A stretch of 32,175 nt of DNA from Planctomycetaceae bacterium (GTDB taxonomy: Bacteria; Planctomycetota; Planctomycetia; Planctomycetales; Planctomycetaceae), in contig JABISG010000107.1 of the NCBI GenBank assembly GCA_018699955.1, positions 1-32,175 of the forward strand, in the 5' to 3' direction. The notes below the pieces were generated by a model, which worked only from the letters and a program-made list of their open reading frames with translations, was not told the origin of the DNA and searched no databases. A program made the translations under genes and the position numbers. Numbering within the stretch: the stretch's first letter is position 1; every line of letters begins with the position of its first letter. Positions 8,167 through 16,136 of this stretch are shown piece after piece.

Positions 8167-8541
8167 ATGCTCGATCTTCCCCCACCCGAAGTTCTGCGCG
8201 TTGGGGACATCACCGTGATTGCGCCGGGGCCGGCTTACGAACACATTTACGAAAACATGCTCGGAGCGTTCGAGGGGTTGATTCAGGTCGCCGAGGAAGC
8301 GGAACCGCCACTGCTGCTGGTTGATCTCGCAAATACCCGCCATGCCGGATCGGCGTTTTTGGGATTTCTGATGCGGTTATCAGGTCGTGTGACTCAGCAA
8401 ACCGCAGGACGATTCGGCGTCTGCAGCGCGACGCCGTTCTGCCGCACAGTCATCAAGACGACTCGAATGGACACCGTCTGGGAGCTGTTCGACACGCGTG
8501 ACGAAGCAGTGGCATCCTTCTCCAGCAACGGAAATGAGTGA
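8167..8541 (+). CDS. STAS-domain (anti-sigma factor antagonist-like) protein
   Basis: A 124-residue single-domain protein with the strand-helix pattern of STAS proteins: RVGDITVIAPG, then LLLVDLANTRHAGSAFLGFL, then RFGVCSATPFCRTVIKTT and a terminal TRDEAVASF. Such proteins usually bind anti-sigma kinases or sit in partner-switching pathways. By eye, the DSSG site phosphorylated in SpoIIAA aligns with GSAF here, so the phosphorylated serine seems to be alanine; this alignment is approximate. The start at 8167 (MLDLPPP) follows GGAGAAATCAAC, a good ribosome binding site. The gene ends with a 4-base overlap into the acetamidase gene, which suggests translational coupling. Confidence 0.78.
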   Translation: MLDLPPPEVLRVGDITVIAPGPAYEHIYENMLGAFEGLIQVAEEAEPPLLLVDLANTRHAGSAFLGFLMRLSGRVTQQTAGRFGVCSATPFCRTVIKTTRMDTVWELFDTRDEAVASFSSNGNE

Positions 8542-9452
8542 AGCACATGCGGCACGAGTTCACCCCCACAACGTATCACACTGCGATCGGTCCGTACGAG
8601 CCTGTGCTGCGAATTCAGCCGGGCGACACGGTGGCGACGACGACCGTCGATGCCCGCGGGTTCGATGCCCAGCGAGAACAAGTCACGCCGCGCGGGAATC
8701 CGCAGACGGGGCCGTTCTACGTCGAAGGAGCCGAACCGGGCGACACACTGGTGTTGCAACTCGACAAGATTCAGCCGAGCCGACGCTACGGGTTTTGCGG
8801 TTCATCAGTCGCGCCAAATGTTGTCGATCCGGAGTACGTCCGCGATCTTCCCGACGCGCCGCTGGCGGAATGGGATGTCGATACAGCGGGTGGCGTGGCA
8901 ACGTTGGTTGGTCCGGAATCGAAGCTTGGCCGACTCACAATTCCGTTGGAACCGATGCTGGGATGTTTTGGTGTTGCCCCGGTGAGACAGCAAGCCATTT
9001 CGACGGCGACTTCCGCCGAACACGGCGGCAACATGGACTACCGCGGCTTTGTTGCCGGCGTGACGGTTTACCTGCCGGTGTTTGAACCGGGAGCATTGGT
9101 GTTCGTGGGCGACGGACACGCGGCGCAAGGGGACGGCGAAATTGTCGGCTCGGGCATCGAAATCTCGATGGATGTCGAATTCACTGTAAACCTGCGGAAA
9201 GGCAAGACCATCGGTTGGCCGCGCGGAGAGAACGACGATTACATCTTCACCGTCGGCAATGCCCGACCGCTCGATCAAGCGGTCCAACACGCGACAACCG
9301 AAATGCTCCGCTGGTTACAGGACGACTACGGGCTGGATGCAGTCGGTGCGAGCCTGCTGCTGTCGCAATGTGTGCGCTACGATCTGGGCAACATCTTCGA
9401 CCCGGCGTATACGATGGTGTGCAAGGTCGCGAAAAACTTCATCCCCCTGTAA
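8538..9452 (+). CDS. acetamidase/formamidase family protein
   Basis: A 304-residue protein of the FmdA/AmdA family, which hydrolyses formamide or short aliphatic amides to the acid and ammonia. Family features are the N-terminal IQPGDTVATTTVDARG, then GPFYVEGAEPGDTLVLQL, then PLEPMLGCFGVAP, then GGNMDYRGFVAGVTVYLPVF and GDGHAAQGDGEIVGSGIE. These carry the His, Asp and Glu residues conserved in the family. The length is usual for the shorter bacterial members. The GTG start at 8538 overlaps the preceding TGA as GTGA; an ATG three codons later (8547) is the alternative. It has no signal peptide, so it is cytoplasmic. Confidence 0.9.
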   Translation: MKHMRHEFTPTTYHTAIGPYEPVLRIQPGDTVATTTVDARGFDAQREQVTPRGNPQTGPFYVEGAEPGDTLVLQLDKIQPSRRYGFCGSSVAPNVVDPEYVRDLPDAPLAEWDVDTAGGVATLVGPESKLGRLTIPLEPMLGCFGVAPVRQQAISTATSAEHGGNMDYRGFVAGVTVYLPVFEPGALVFVGDGHAAQGDGEIVGSGIEISMDVEFTVNLRKGKTIGWPRGENDDYIFTVGNARPLDQAVQHATTEMLRWLQDDYGLDAVGASLLLSQCVRYDLGNIFDPAYTMVCKVAKNFIPL

Positions 9453-9476
9453 AGGCGCGACCAGTGGTCGCGCCTT
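9452..9476. terminator. perfect palindrome between convergent genes
   Basis: AAGGCGCGACC (9452-9462) and GGTCGCGCCTT (9466-9476) form an 11-base-pair stem with a 3-base loop, in the 34 bases between the convergent acetamidase and SH3-like genes. Its position suits a bidirectional terminator, but T-runs are short on both sides. It may equally be a dispersed REP-like palindrome of the kind seen at 6322 and 11635. Confidence 0.55.
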
Positions 9477-9486
9477 CTCGGTCGCG

Positions 9487-10299
9487 CTACCAAGGCAAGT
9501 AACCCCAGTACCTCCGCGGGACGTGTCGCGTCCAGTCGTAATAAGCTCGTCCATATCCCGAACGACGCCCGAAATCGAAATCGCCGCGTCCGTAGTAGCC
9601 GCCGTAATAGCGTCCAAAACTGCGTCGGTAATAGGAGTCGGTGGGATAGACTGGCCGTATGATGATTCGTTGCGGCAGTGGTTGCGGTCGCGACTGTGCT
9701 CGAACCAGGTTGTTTTTCCAGACCCAGGCCCATTTGAAAGATTGATCGCCGACCGTTTCGACTTTCAGCCAGTCGCCGTTCACTTCGCTCACATTAAGTA
9801 CCGCACCTTTTGGCACAACGGCGACCACATCGTCGGCCGACTTCAAATTGGCCTGCGATGCTGCGACCACCACTTCCAGCGGTTTGGTGTCGGCAAGTGC
9901 TTGCTCGTATCGACCTGTAAGTTGATACGCCTGAGCGCGGATTTTCAAATAGGCGGCATTCTTTGGGTCGGCGGCAATGGCCAAGCTGGCCGCTTCAATT
10001 GCAATGTCGTACCGGCCTTCCTTAATGAAATGCTGTGCGGCGGCGGCGTGGTCTGCAGCCGATGGTGTGGTGTTGGCCTTGGACGGCGGCACATCGCTCT
10101 TTGGCTGGATTCCCGGTTTCGGCGCGGCAGGCAGCGGCGGTAGCGACTTCGGCGGCGCAGGCAATGGCGGCAGATCGCTCTGAGCCTTACCGAGATTCGC
10201 GCCATCCTTTTCCTGAGATTGGAATGCCGATCCGGTTTGTTGCATGCAAAGCAGTAGTGCGACGACTGCCGCCGTCAGGATGGATTTGTTGTGTTTCAT
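9487..10299 (-). CDS. exported TPR and SH3-like domain protein with Tyr/Arg/Gly-rich tail
   Basis: A 270-residue protein with a clear Sec signal peptide (MKHNKSILTAAVVALLLC to about residue 24; Cys18 is not in a convincing lipobox). A Pro-rich linker with LPPLPAPP repeats covers 40-75. Residues 84-138 hold one to two tetratricopeptide repeats (AAAAQHFIKEGRYDIAIEAA and YLKIRAQAYQLTGRYEQAL). Residues 143-200 look like a bacterial SH3 domain (VVPKGAVLNVSEVNGDWLKV). The last 65 residues are Tyr, Arg and Gly rich. The start at 10299 was preferred over upstream 10428 because the signal peptide begins there, with AGGA upstream. It is probably an envelope protein binding peptidoglycan or protein; exact function unknown. 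The 289-base gap to the divergent SMP-30 gene shows no clear motif. Confidence 0.82.
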   Translation of the reverse strand: MKHNKSILTAAVVALLLCMQQTGSAFQSQEKDGANLGKAQSDLPPLPAPPKSLPPLPAAPKPGIQPKSDVPPSKANTTPSAADHAAAAQHFIKEGRYDIAIEAASLAIAADPKNAAYLKIRAQAYQLTGRYEQALADTKPLEVVVAASQANLKSADDVVAVVPKGAVLNVSEVNGDWLKVETVGDQSFKWAWVWKNNLVRAQSRPQPLPQRIIIRPVYPTDSYYRRSFGRYYGGYYGRGDFDFGRRSGYGRAYYDWTRHVPRRYWGYLPW

Positions 10300-10588
10300 C
10301 GTTCCGTGATTCCTGTTTGAGGAGGCAATAACCGCCGTTTGATATGCAAACCGTCGTGGCACCATCCACGGGCCTGCCGCTGATGACAGTAAAGCGAATT
10401 CGCTCAAAGAACGCCACTCAGCCGACATGTTTTTCCCAGACGCCCCAAGTTAGTGGGCGGCGGAGCGGTCCGGCCGATCTGGGAGATCAACCGGGAAGCT
10501 TGCGAAGAATAGGCATTGGTTTACGATGGAAGGATTGAGTTCAGCTTACCGAACGACAAATCCGCACCTCTGATAGACAGGGATTCCA

Positions 10589-11626
10589 ATGAAACTGACA
10601 ACTCACCAACTCAGCGCTGCCATCGCGGCACTGCTTTTCACGACGCTGGTTCCACAATCTTCATTCGGGCAAGGGAAGGCGCACCAAAAAACTTTGGGAA
10701 CCATCGAACGGATCGACCCGGCGTTCGACAAACTGATTCCGAAGGACGCGCAGCTCGAAATCATTGCCGCCGGATTTGCCTGGAGCGAAGGGCCACTCTG
10801 GCGGAAAGATGACAAGGGCGGTTATCTGCTCTTTTCCGACATTCCGCGAAACACGGTCTTCAAGTGGAAAGAGGGACAAGGTGTCAGCGTGTTTCTGAAT
10901 CCCTCGGGTTACACAGGATCGAAATTCTACGGACTCGAACCGGGGTCGAACGGATTGACACTCGATCCCAAAGGTCGGCTCGTTTCGTTTGAACATGGCG
11001 ACCGTCGCGTTTCGGTACTCACCAAAAACGGAGGCAAGCGAACGCTCGTCGATAACTACATGGGCAAGCGGCTCAACAGTCCCAACGATGGTTGCTTCAA
11101 ATCGAACGGCGACCTGTATTTCACCGATCCCCCCTACGGTTTGCCCAAACGCGAACACGACGCGCGGCGGGAACTGGACTTTTTCGGCGTCTACCGGTTG
11201 GCAAAAAATGGAACGCTGACGTTGCTAACAGACGAGATGACCCGCCCCAACGGCATTGCGTTTTCGCCTGATGAAAAAACTCTGTATGTTGCCCAGTCGG
11301 ATCCAAAACAGGCGATCTGGAAGACGTTTCCGGTCAAGCCCGATGGCACGCTCGGCAAGAGCCGCATCTTTCACGATGTCACCAAGCACGTCGGCACCCG
11401 TCCCGGTCTGCCCGACGGATTGAAGACCGACAAAGACGGCAACGTTTTCGCATCGGGACCGGCCGGCATTTATGTCTTCAATACAAAGGGGAAACTGCTC
11501 GGCCGCATTCACACCGGCGAGCGAACGGCCAACTGTGGTTGGGGCAACGACGGCACAACCCTCTACGTTTGCGCACACAATTACATGTGCCGAATTAAAA
11601 CCACCACCAAAGGAGCGGGCTGGTAG
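10589..11626 (+). CDS. secreted SMP-30/gluconolactonase family protein
   Basis: A 345-residue protein with a Sec signal peptide (about residues 1-28, ending SSFGQ), followed by a six-bladed beta-propeller of the SMP-30/gluconolactonase/LRE type. Typical blade motifs are GFAWSEGPLWR (metal-binding Glu), LNSPNDGCF (metal-binding Asn-Asp), TDPPYGLP, TRPNGIAFSPDEKTLYVAQSD and PGLPDGLKTDKDGNVFASG. The enzymes hydrolyse sugar lactones using a divalent metal. AGGGA six bases before the ATG supports the start. An alpha/beta hydrolase gene follows 84 bases later across a double palindrome. Export suggests action on extracytoplasmic sugar lactones; the substrate is unknown. Confidence 0.9.
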   Translation: MKLTTHQLSAAIAALLFTTLVPQSSFGQGKAHQKTLGTIERIDPAFDKLIPKDAQLEIIAAGFAWSEGPLWRKDDKGGYLLFSDIPRNTVFKWKEGQGVSVFLNPSGYTGSKFYGLEPGSNGLTLDPKGRLVSFEHGDRRVSVLTKNGGKRTLVDNYMGKRLNSPNDGCFKSNGDLYFTDPPYGLPKREHDARRELDFFGVYRLAKNGTLTLLTDEMTRPNGIAFSPDEKTLYVAQSDPKQAIWKTFPVKPDGTLGKSRIFHDVTKHVGTRPGLPDGLKTDKDGNVFASGPAGIYVFNTKGKLLGRIHTGERTANCGWGNDGTTLYVCAHNYMCRIKTTTKGAGW

Positions 11627-11634
11627 AATTGACA

Positions 11635-11685
11635 ATAGCTGCGAGCCAACGGCTCGCCGTCTGCGGTGCGTTGCACCGCAGCTAT
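11635..11685. repeat. compound palindrome (two hairpins plus an outer stem)
   Basis: Two adjacent perfect hairpins are present: GCGAGCC/GGCTCGC with loop AAC (11641-11657) and CTGCGGTGC/GCACCGCAG with loop GTT (11661-11681). An outer pair, ATAGCTGC (11635-11642) and GCAGCTAT (11678-11685), closes the whole and competes with the inner stems. It lies 8 bases after the SMP-30 stop codon without a T-run. The nested layout resembles REP or BIME elements more than an intrinsic terminator. Confidence 0.65.
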
Positions 11686-11710
11686 GGGTATCTTTCAACG
11701 GGAGTCGGCA

Positions 11711-12862
11711 ATGCAGAATTGGGAATCGATCGTACGCGCGCCGACCGAGTTCAATCGCCGCAGTTGCCTGCAACGGGTGGCGGCGAGTGGAATCGGAGCG
11801 ACTCTGCTGACTTGGGCAGATACATCGGATGCTGCCGACGTTAAGTGGCTGGCCCGCGTGCGAAAACCGCCCACGAAAATCCCGACCGACAACACCGGTT
11901 ATTTGGAGCCGCTGCTGATCGATGCCGATGGCCAACCGATCAAGACGCTGCGTGCGTGGAAGCAGCAGCGCATTGAATTGCGAAGCCGCTGGACGAAATT
12001 CCTCGGCCCGATGCCGGAAAAACGTCCGCCGGTCGAATTGAAGGTGTTACGCGAAGACCGAATTGACGGCTGCGTTCGTCAGTTGGTTCGATACGAAGGC
12101 GAAGCGGGATTGCCGGTCGAGGGCTATCTGCTGCGTCCGGTGAAACCATTGAATGCGGAGCGTTGCCCAGCGGTCGTTGCGCTGCATCAGACGACGCGTG
12201 ACAGCATCGAACAGATCGCCGGCGTCGTCGGCCCGGAAGATCAACAGCTGGGGCTGAAACTGTGCCGCCGGGGATTCATCGTCTTCTGCCCGCGCTGTTT
12301 TCTCTGGCAGGATGTGAAGAAATACACCGAGGCCGTCGATCGATTCCGTGCACGACATCCCAACACGCTCGGCATGCATAAAATGTTGTACGACGCCATC
12401 CGCGGCGTCGATGTGTTGGTATCGCTCGATGATGTGGACAAGCAATGCATCGGCTCAGTCGGTCATTCGCTCGGCGCGAAAGAGACGCTGTATCTGGCGG
12501 CGTTCGACGAACGCATTCGCGCGGCAGTTGCCAGCGAAGGCGGCACCGGATTCAAATCAACCAACTGGGATGCGCCGTGGTATCTCGGCAAGCAAATTAA
12601 CGAGTCGAACTTCAAACTGAATCATCACCAACTACTGGCGTTGATTGCTCCGCGTCCGTTTCTGATTGTGGCCGGTGAGAAGGGACGCGGATCGGCCGAC
12701 GGCGCCCGTAGTTGGCCATATATCCAAGCGGCCGAACCGATATGGAAGCTGTACGGCAAACCAATTCGCCTCGGCCTGTACAACCACGGCGAAGGCCACA
12801 GCGTTTCGCCGACAACCTACCGCCACCTGGAAGAATGGCTGGTGACATATTTGGCGGGGTGA
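11711..12862 (+). CDS. exported alpha/beta hydrolase (acetyl-esterase-like)
   Basis: A 383-residue alpha/beta hydrolase. The N-terminus (FNRRSCLQRVAASGIGATLL, residues 14-33) has twin arginines before a hydrophobic stretch and may be a Tat signal. The nucleophile is Ser253 in GHSLG (251-255); the acid is probably an Asp or Glu in the region 276-330; and His363 in GEGHS is the likely catalytic histidine. PRPFLIVAGEKG is a standard strand before the acid. The arrangement fits planctomycete esterases related to acetyl xylan esterase and dienelactone hydrolase; the substrate is not known. GGGAG six bases before the ATG supports the start at 11711. It ends 15 bases from the convergent SMP-30 gene. 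Confidence 0.84.
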   Translation: MQNWESIVRAPTEFNRRSCLQRVAASGIGATLLTWADTSDAADVKWLARVRKPPTKIPTDNTGYLEPLLIDADGQPIKTLRAWKQQRIELRSRWTKFLGPMPEKRPPVELKVLREDRIDGCVRQLVRYEGEAGLPVEGYLLRPVKPLNAERCPAVVALHQTTRDSIEQIAGVVGPEDQQLGLKLCRRGFIVFCPRCFLWQDVKKYTEAVDRFRARHPNTLGMHKMLYDAIRGVDVLVSLDDVDKQCIGSVGHSLGAKETLYLAAFDERIRAAVASEGGTGFKSTNWDAPWYLGKQINESNFKLNHHQLLALIAPRPFLIVAGEKGRGSADGARSWPYIQAAEPIWKLYGKPIRLGLYNHGEGHSVSPTTYRHLEEWLVTYLAG

Positions 12863-12877
12863 CGGCCGCGACAATAT

Positions 12878-13945
12878 CTACGCATCAGGCCGATAGGCTG
12901 CCTTGCCGGGAATCTTTGTTGGAATGCTCAACAGCAAGGTGCCGCAGGCGACGTAGAGTGTCCGCAAGTCTTTCCCGCCGAACGTGCAGTTGGTGATGGT
13001 GTCTTCCGGCGTTTCGACGTAGGCGGCGAGTTTGCCGGCCGGTGAAATGACGTGAATGCCCGGTTTGGTGTCGAGCGTTTCGCTCGTCTTGCGTGTCTTG
13101 TGCAGACCGGCGGCCACGTACAGGTTTCCCTTGGCATCGATGCACATGCCGTCACCGCTACGGCCGGGATAGAAGTTGATGTGTACGCGAGCGTTGGTAA
13201 GGCTGCCATCGGCACCGAGGTCGAATGCGCGAATGTTGCGCAAGTGATCGGCCTGCGGGTGCGCTTCGATAAGGTACAGCGTCTTGTTGTCGGGTGAGGT
13301 GACGATTCCGTTGGGCATGTCTGTCGTATCGGGAGCCGCTAAAAGTTGTGTCAATTTGCCATCTGGGTCAATCCGATAGACGGCTGTCGCTGCAGTCTTC
13401 GGCGGATTGCCGGTTCGCGACGTGAAGTAAACGCGGCCCTTGCCGTCGAGGGTGAGATCGTTGGGGGCGGCTAACGGTCGGCCCTTGTAATTGTCGGCCA
13501 GCACCGTGATCTTGCCGGTTTTCATGTCGGTGCGAGTCACGCGGCCGTTCGCACCTTCACACGCCAGCAAGTCGCCGTTGGGTGCAAATAACAGCCCGTT
13601 GGCGGCACCCGAGTTTTCGCGAAACACCGAAAGCTTCTTTGCCTTCTGGTCCCACTTGAGGATCTTCGAGACGCTGGTGTTGGTGAAGTACAGATGACCC
13701 GCCCGATCGCAGGCTGGGCCTTCGGTGAAGATCTTCTCATCGACAACCTTCGTCTCAACGTTGACCTTGCCGAGGTACTTCTCAGATTCAAGCCCCTTGT
13801 AGCGGTCGGCACCGACTCCGGAAAAAACCGTTTGGGGAAAGCCGGTCGATAGCGCGACCGCCGTGACGGCACCGGCTGTCAAGAATGCACGCCGCGAAAC
13901 GTCTGTTTGCGGACTGTCGAATTCAGATTGCGAACGTGATTGCAT
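12878..13945 (-). CDS. Tat-exported SMP-30/gluconolactonase family protein
   Basis: A 355-residue SMP-30-type beta-propeller, distinct in sequence from the one at 10589. The N-terminus has a Tat signal, SRRAFLTAGAVTAVALSTG (from residue 17). Blade motifs include FTEGPACDRAGHLYFTNTS (metal-binding Glu), LAAPNDLTLDGKGRVYFTS (Asn-Asp), MPNGIVTSPDNKTLYLIEA and GRSGDGMCIDAKGNLYVA (Asp-Gly). The start at 13945 (MQSRSQ) lies 28 bases after the stop of the DUF1549/DUF1553 gene and fits a normal Tat leader; an upstream ATG at 13996 would overlap that gene. It is last in a three-gene minus-strand run with DUF1501 and DUF1549. Likely a periplasmic lactonase or other metal-dependent ester hydrolase. Confidence 0.9.
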   Translation of the reverse strand: MQSRSQSEFDSPQTDVSRRAFLTAGAVTAVALSTGFPQTVFSGVGADRYKGLESEKYLGKVNVETKVVDEKIFTEGPACDRAGHLYFTNTSVSKILKWDQKAKKLSVFRENSGAANGLLFAPNGDLLACEGANGRVTRTDMKTGKITVLADNYKGRPLAAPNDLTLDGKGRVYFTSRTGNPPKTAATAVYRIDPDGKLTQLLAAPDTTDMPNGIVTSPDNKTLYLIEAHPQADHLRNIRAFDLGADGSLTNARVHINFYPGRSGDGMCIDAKGNLYVAAGLHKTRKTSETLDTKPGIHVISPAGKLAAYVETPEDTITNCTFGGKDLRTLYVACGTLLLSIPTKIPGKAAYRPDA

Positions 13946-13973
13946 GGCGATGTCCTTCGGCGATGATGCGAAT

Positions 13974-15992
13974 TCAGTCGATGTAAAGAAACTCATTCAG
14001 GTTAAACATGGCGAGGCAGAATTGTGTCAGCGCGGCGGCATGGTATCGATCTGTTGACTCCGGCAAGTTTTCAGGGACCGCCAGCTTCAGCAGATTGGGG
14101 GGGCTGTCTTGCAGTCGCTTCTTGGCGCTGCTGATGAACTCGGCAGCGACGGAGTGCTCATCCACAGTCGGTGTTCTTCCCAACGCTTGCCGGTATGCAA
14201 GATCGACTTGTCGTCCGGTTCCATCGCCTGCTTTGATCAGCAGTTCGCGAGCGAATTTCTTCGAGGTCGAGAACGAAAACGCAGAATTCAACTGGGTGAG
14301 CGCCTGCGGGGCAATCGTCGAACGATTGCGTCTTGCGCAACTCAGGTTGGCATCGGGACGGTCGAACACGTCGAAAAGCGGATATCGCAGATTTCGTCGC
14401 ACGAACAGATAGATACTGCGGCGATCGTGATCGACGCGATCCGGAGTCACCGGCCATTGATTTTTCAGCAGCGTGCTGAGCAACTCCTTCGGCAACGGCG
14501 GACGAATTCCCGAGCCACCACGACGACGGCTCAGCGTGTCGGCCGCTGTGAGCATCGCATCGCGAATCGATTCTCCCTCCAATCGCTGGCGAGTCCGCCG
14601 CCAGTGAAGACTATTCTCTGGGTCCGCTTTTCGACAGGTTGTCCAAAGCGCGACAGCGCCGGTGGTTTGCTGTTCGGTCCAGTCGGCGTCGGCAAAACGG
14701 CTTGCCTGACGATACGTGGAAGACGTCACCATCAGTCGATGCATCCGTTTCAGACTCCATGCTCCCCCGGTCGCTCCACTCCCAGCAGCCGTGCTGATCG
14801 TGTTGGAACCGGGTGTCCGCACGAACTCGGTGGCGAGCCAGTCAAGCAATTCTGGATGCGTTGGTGGATCGCCGACAACGCCGAAGTCGCTCGATGTTGA
14901 CGACAGCCCCTTGCCGAAATGGTGTTGCCACAATCGGTTGACGATGACCCGCGCTGTCAGCGGATTATCGGGTCGTGTGATCCAGTTTGCCAACGCCGTT
15001 CGACGGCCTGCGGTATTCGGTTTCAGCACGCCCGCGTCAACCTGCTGTGAATCTGGATTCGCGATCCGCGGGAATGCTGCCAGGAGAACCGCTCCGGGCC
15101 GACGGAAATCGCCTCGGATCATCAGACGGCTGTCAGCAGCCGATAGCTCGTCGGTCATACGGGCGATCTTGTTCTTCTGGAAGAAAAACTCCGCGTCGAA
15201 GAAAGCCCGCAACCGGTAGAAGTCGGCCTGGCTGATCGGATCGTACTTGTGATCGTGACATTGGGCGCAGCCGAATTGCAATCCCAGAAAAGCGGAGCCG
15301 ACGGTCGCCGTCATGTCGTTCAAAAAACTGTGCCGACGTTCCTGTTGCAGGTTGATGTCGGGCATGTCCGGCCCGCACAGCAGGAATCCGGTCGCGATTC
15401 TGGCTGCAGAATTGTCCGAATCGATTTCGTCACCCGCCAATTGTCGGCGGACGAACTCGTCGTACGGCATGTCGGCATTTAACGCATCGATAACCCAGTC
15501 GCGATATCGCCAGGCATTGGGACGAACGTGGTCGTGTTCAAAACCGTCGGTCTCGGCGAAGCGAGCCAGATCGAGCCAATGCTGCGCCCATCGCTCGCCG
15601 TAGGCATCGGACGCCAGTAATCGATCGACGATCCGTTCGTATGCGCCGGGCGCACGGTCCGCGAGGAACGTGTCGACTTCTTCTATTGAGGGCGGCAGAC
15701 CGGTCAGGTCGTATGTCACCCGTCGTATCAAGGTGGTCCGCCCCGCTTCGGGCAGTGGAGTCAGGCCGGCCGCTTCGAGCCGCGCCAGAATGAAGTGATC
15801 GATCGCATTCCGCGGCAGTTCATTGTTCTTCACAGTCGGCACCGCTGGTCGTAACAGAGGCCGGAACGACCAATGCTCGCGATCAGCAACGGTAATGGGG
15901 GCTTCTTTGATTTCGGCCCCGCAAAGATTCGCCGAGAGAAGCGAGAAAGCAATCGCCAGTCCGAGCAGTTGTGGGCTATGCCGTTTCGCCAT
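13974..15992 (-). CDS. DUF1549/DUF1553 (PSCyt2/PSD1) protein with CxxCH motif
   Basis: A 672-residue exported protein with a Sec signal peptide (residues 1-26, ending NLCGA). Residues 60-270 match DUF1549 (PSCyt2), with DHFILARLEAAGLTPLPEA and RVTYDLTGLPPS, and a heme-c type CAQCH at 242-246 followed by DHKYDPISQADFYRL. Residues 325-610 match DUF1553 (PSD1), with LANWITRPDNPLTARVIVNR and HFGKGLSSTSSDFGVVGDPP. The N-terminal PSCyt1 cytochrome domain found in many relatives is absent, so this is the short form. The family is abundant in planctomycetes, usually encoded next to DUF1501 as here. Its function is unproven; an electron-transfer or degradative role outside the cytoplasm is usually assumed. 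Confidence 0.92.
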   Translation of the reverse strand: MAKRHSPQLLGLAIAFSLLSANLCGAEIKEAPITVADREHWSFRPLLRPAVPTVKNNELPRNAIDHFILARLEAAGLTPLPEAGRTTLIRRVTYDLTGLPPSIEEVDTFLADRAPGAYERIVDRLLASDAYGERWAQHWLDLARFAETDGFEHDHVRPNAWRYRDWVIDALNADMPYDEFVRRQLAGDEIDSDNSAARIATGFLLCGPDMPDINLQQERRHSFLNDMTATVGSAFLGLQFGCAQCHDHKYDPISQADFYRLRAFFDAEFFFQKNKIARMTDELSAADSRLMIRGDFRRPGAVLLAAFPRIANPDSQQVDAGVLKPNTAGRRTALANWITRPDNPLTARVIVNRLWQHHFGKGLSSTSSDFGVVGDPPTHPELLDWLATEFVRTPGSNTISTAAGSGATGGAWSLKRMHRLMVTSSTYRQASRFADADWTEQQTTGAVALWTTCRKADPENSLHWRRTRQRLEGESIRDAMLTAADTLSRRRGGSGIRPPLPKELLSTLLKNQWPVTPDRVDHDRRSIYLFVRRNLRYPLFDVFDRPDANLSCARRNRSTIAPQALTQLNSAFSFSTSKKFARELLIKAGDGTGRQVDLAYRQALGRTPTVDEHSVAAEFISSAKKRLQDSPPNLLKLAVPENLPESTDRYHAAALTQFCLAMFNLNEFLYID

Positions 15993-16136
15993 GTTTTGAA
16001 TCCGGAGAATTCTCGATTGAGAGATTGGTCAGATAGCCGAACGCCGCTTGCGGTTTAGCGGACGATGAAAGTTTCGAGGTTCGCGAAACCGTAAGCGAAG
16101 TCTCTATGTCGAGTAAATGTTTGGAGTTCCAAAAAG

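Noticed and set aside
10344..10538. 64-codon ORF preceded by GAGGAGGC at about 10319-10326
   Set aside because: The Shine-Dalgarno-like site is too far from the ATG and the translation looks random; it lies in a promoter region between divergent genes.
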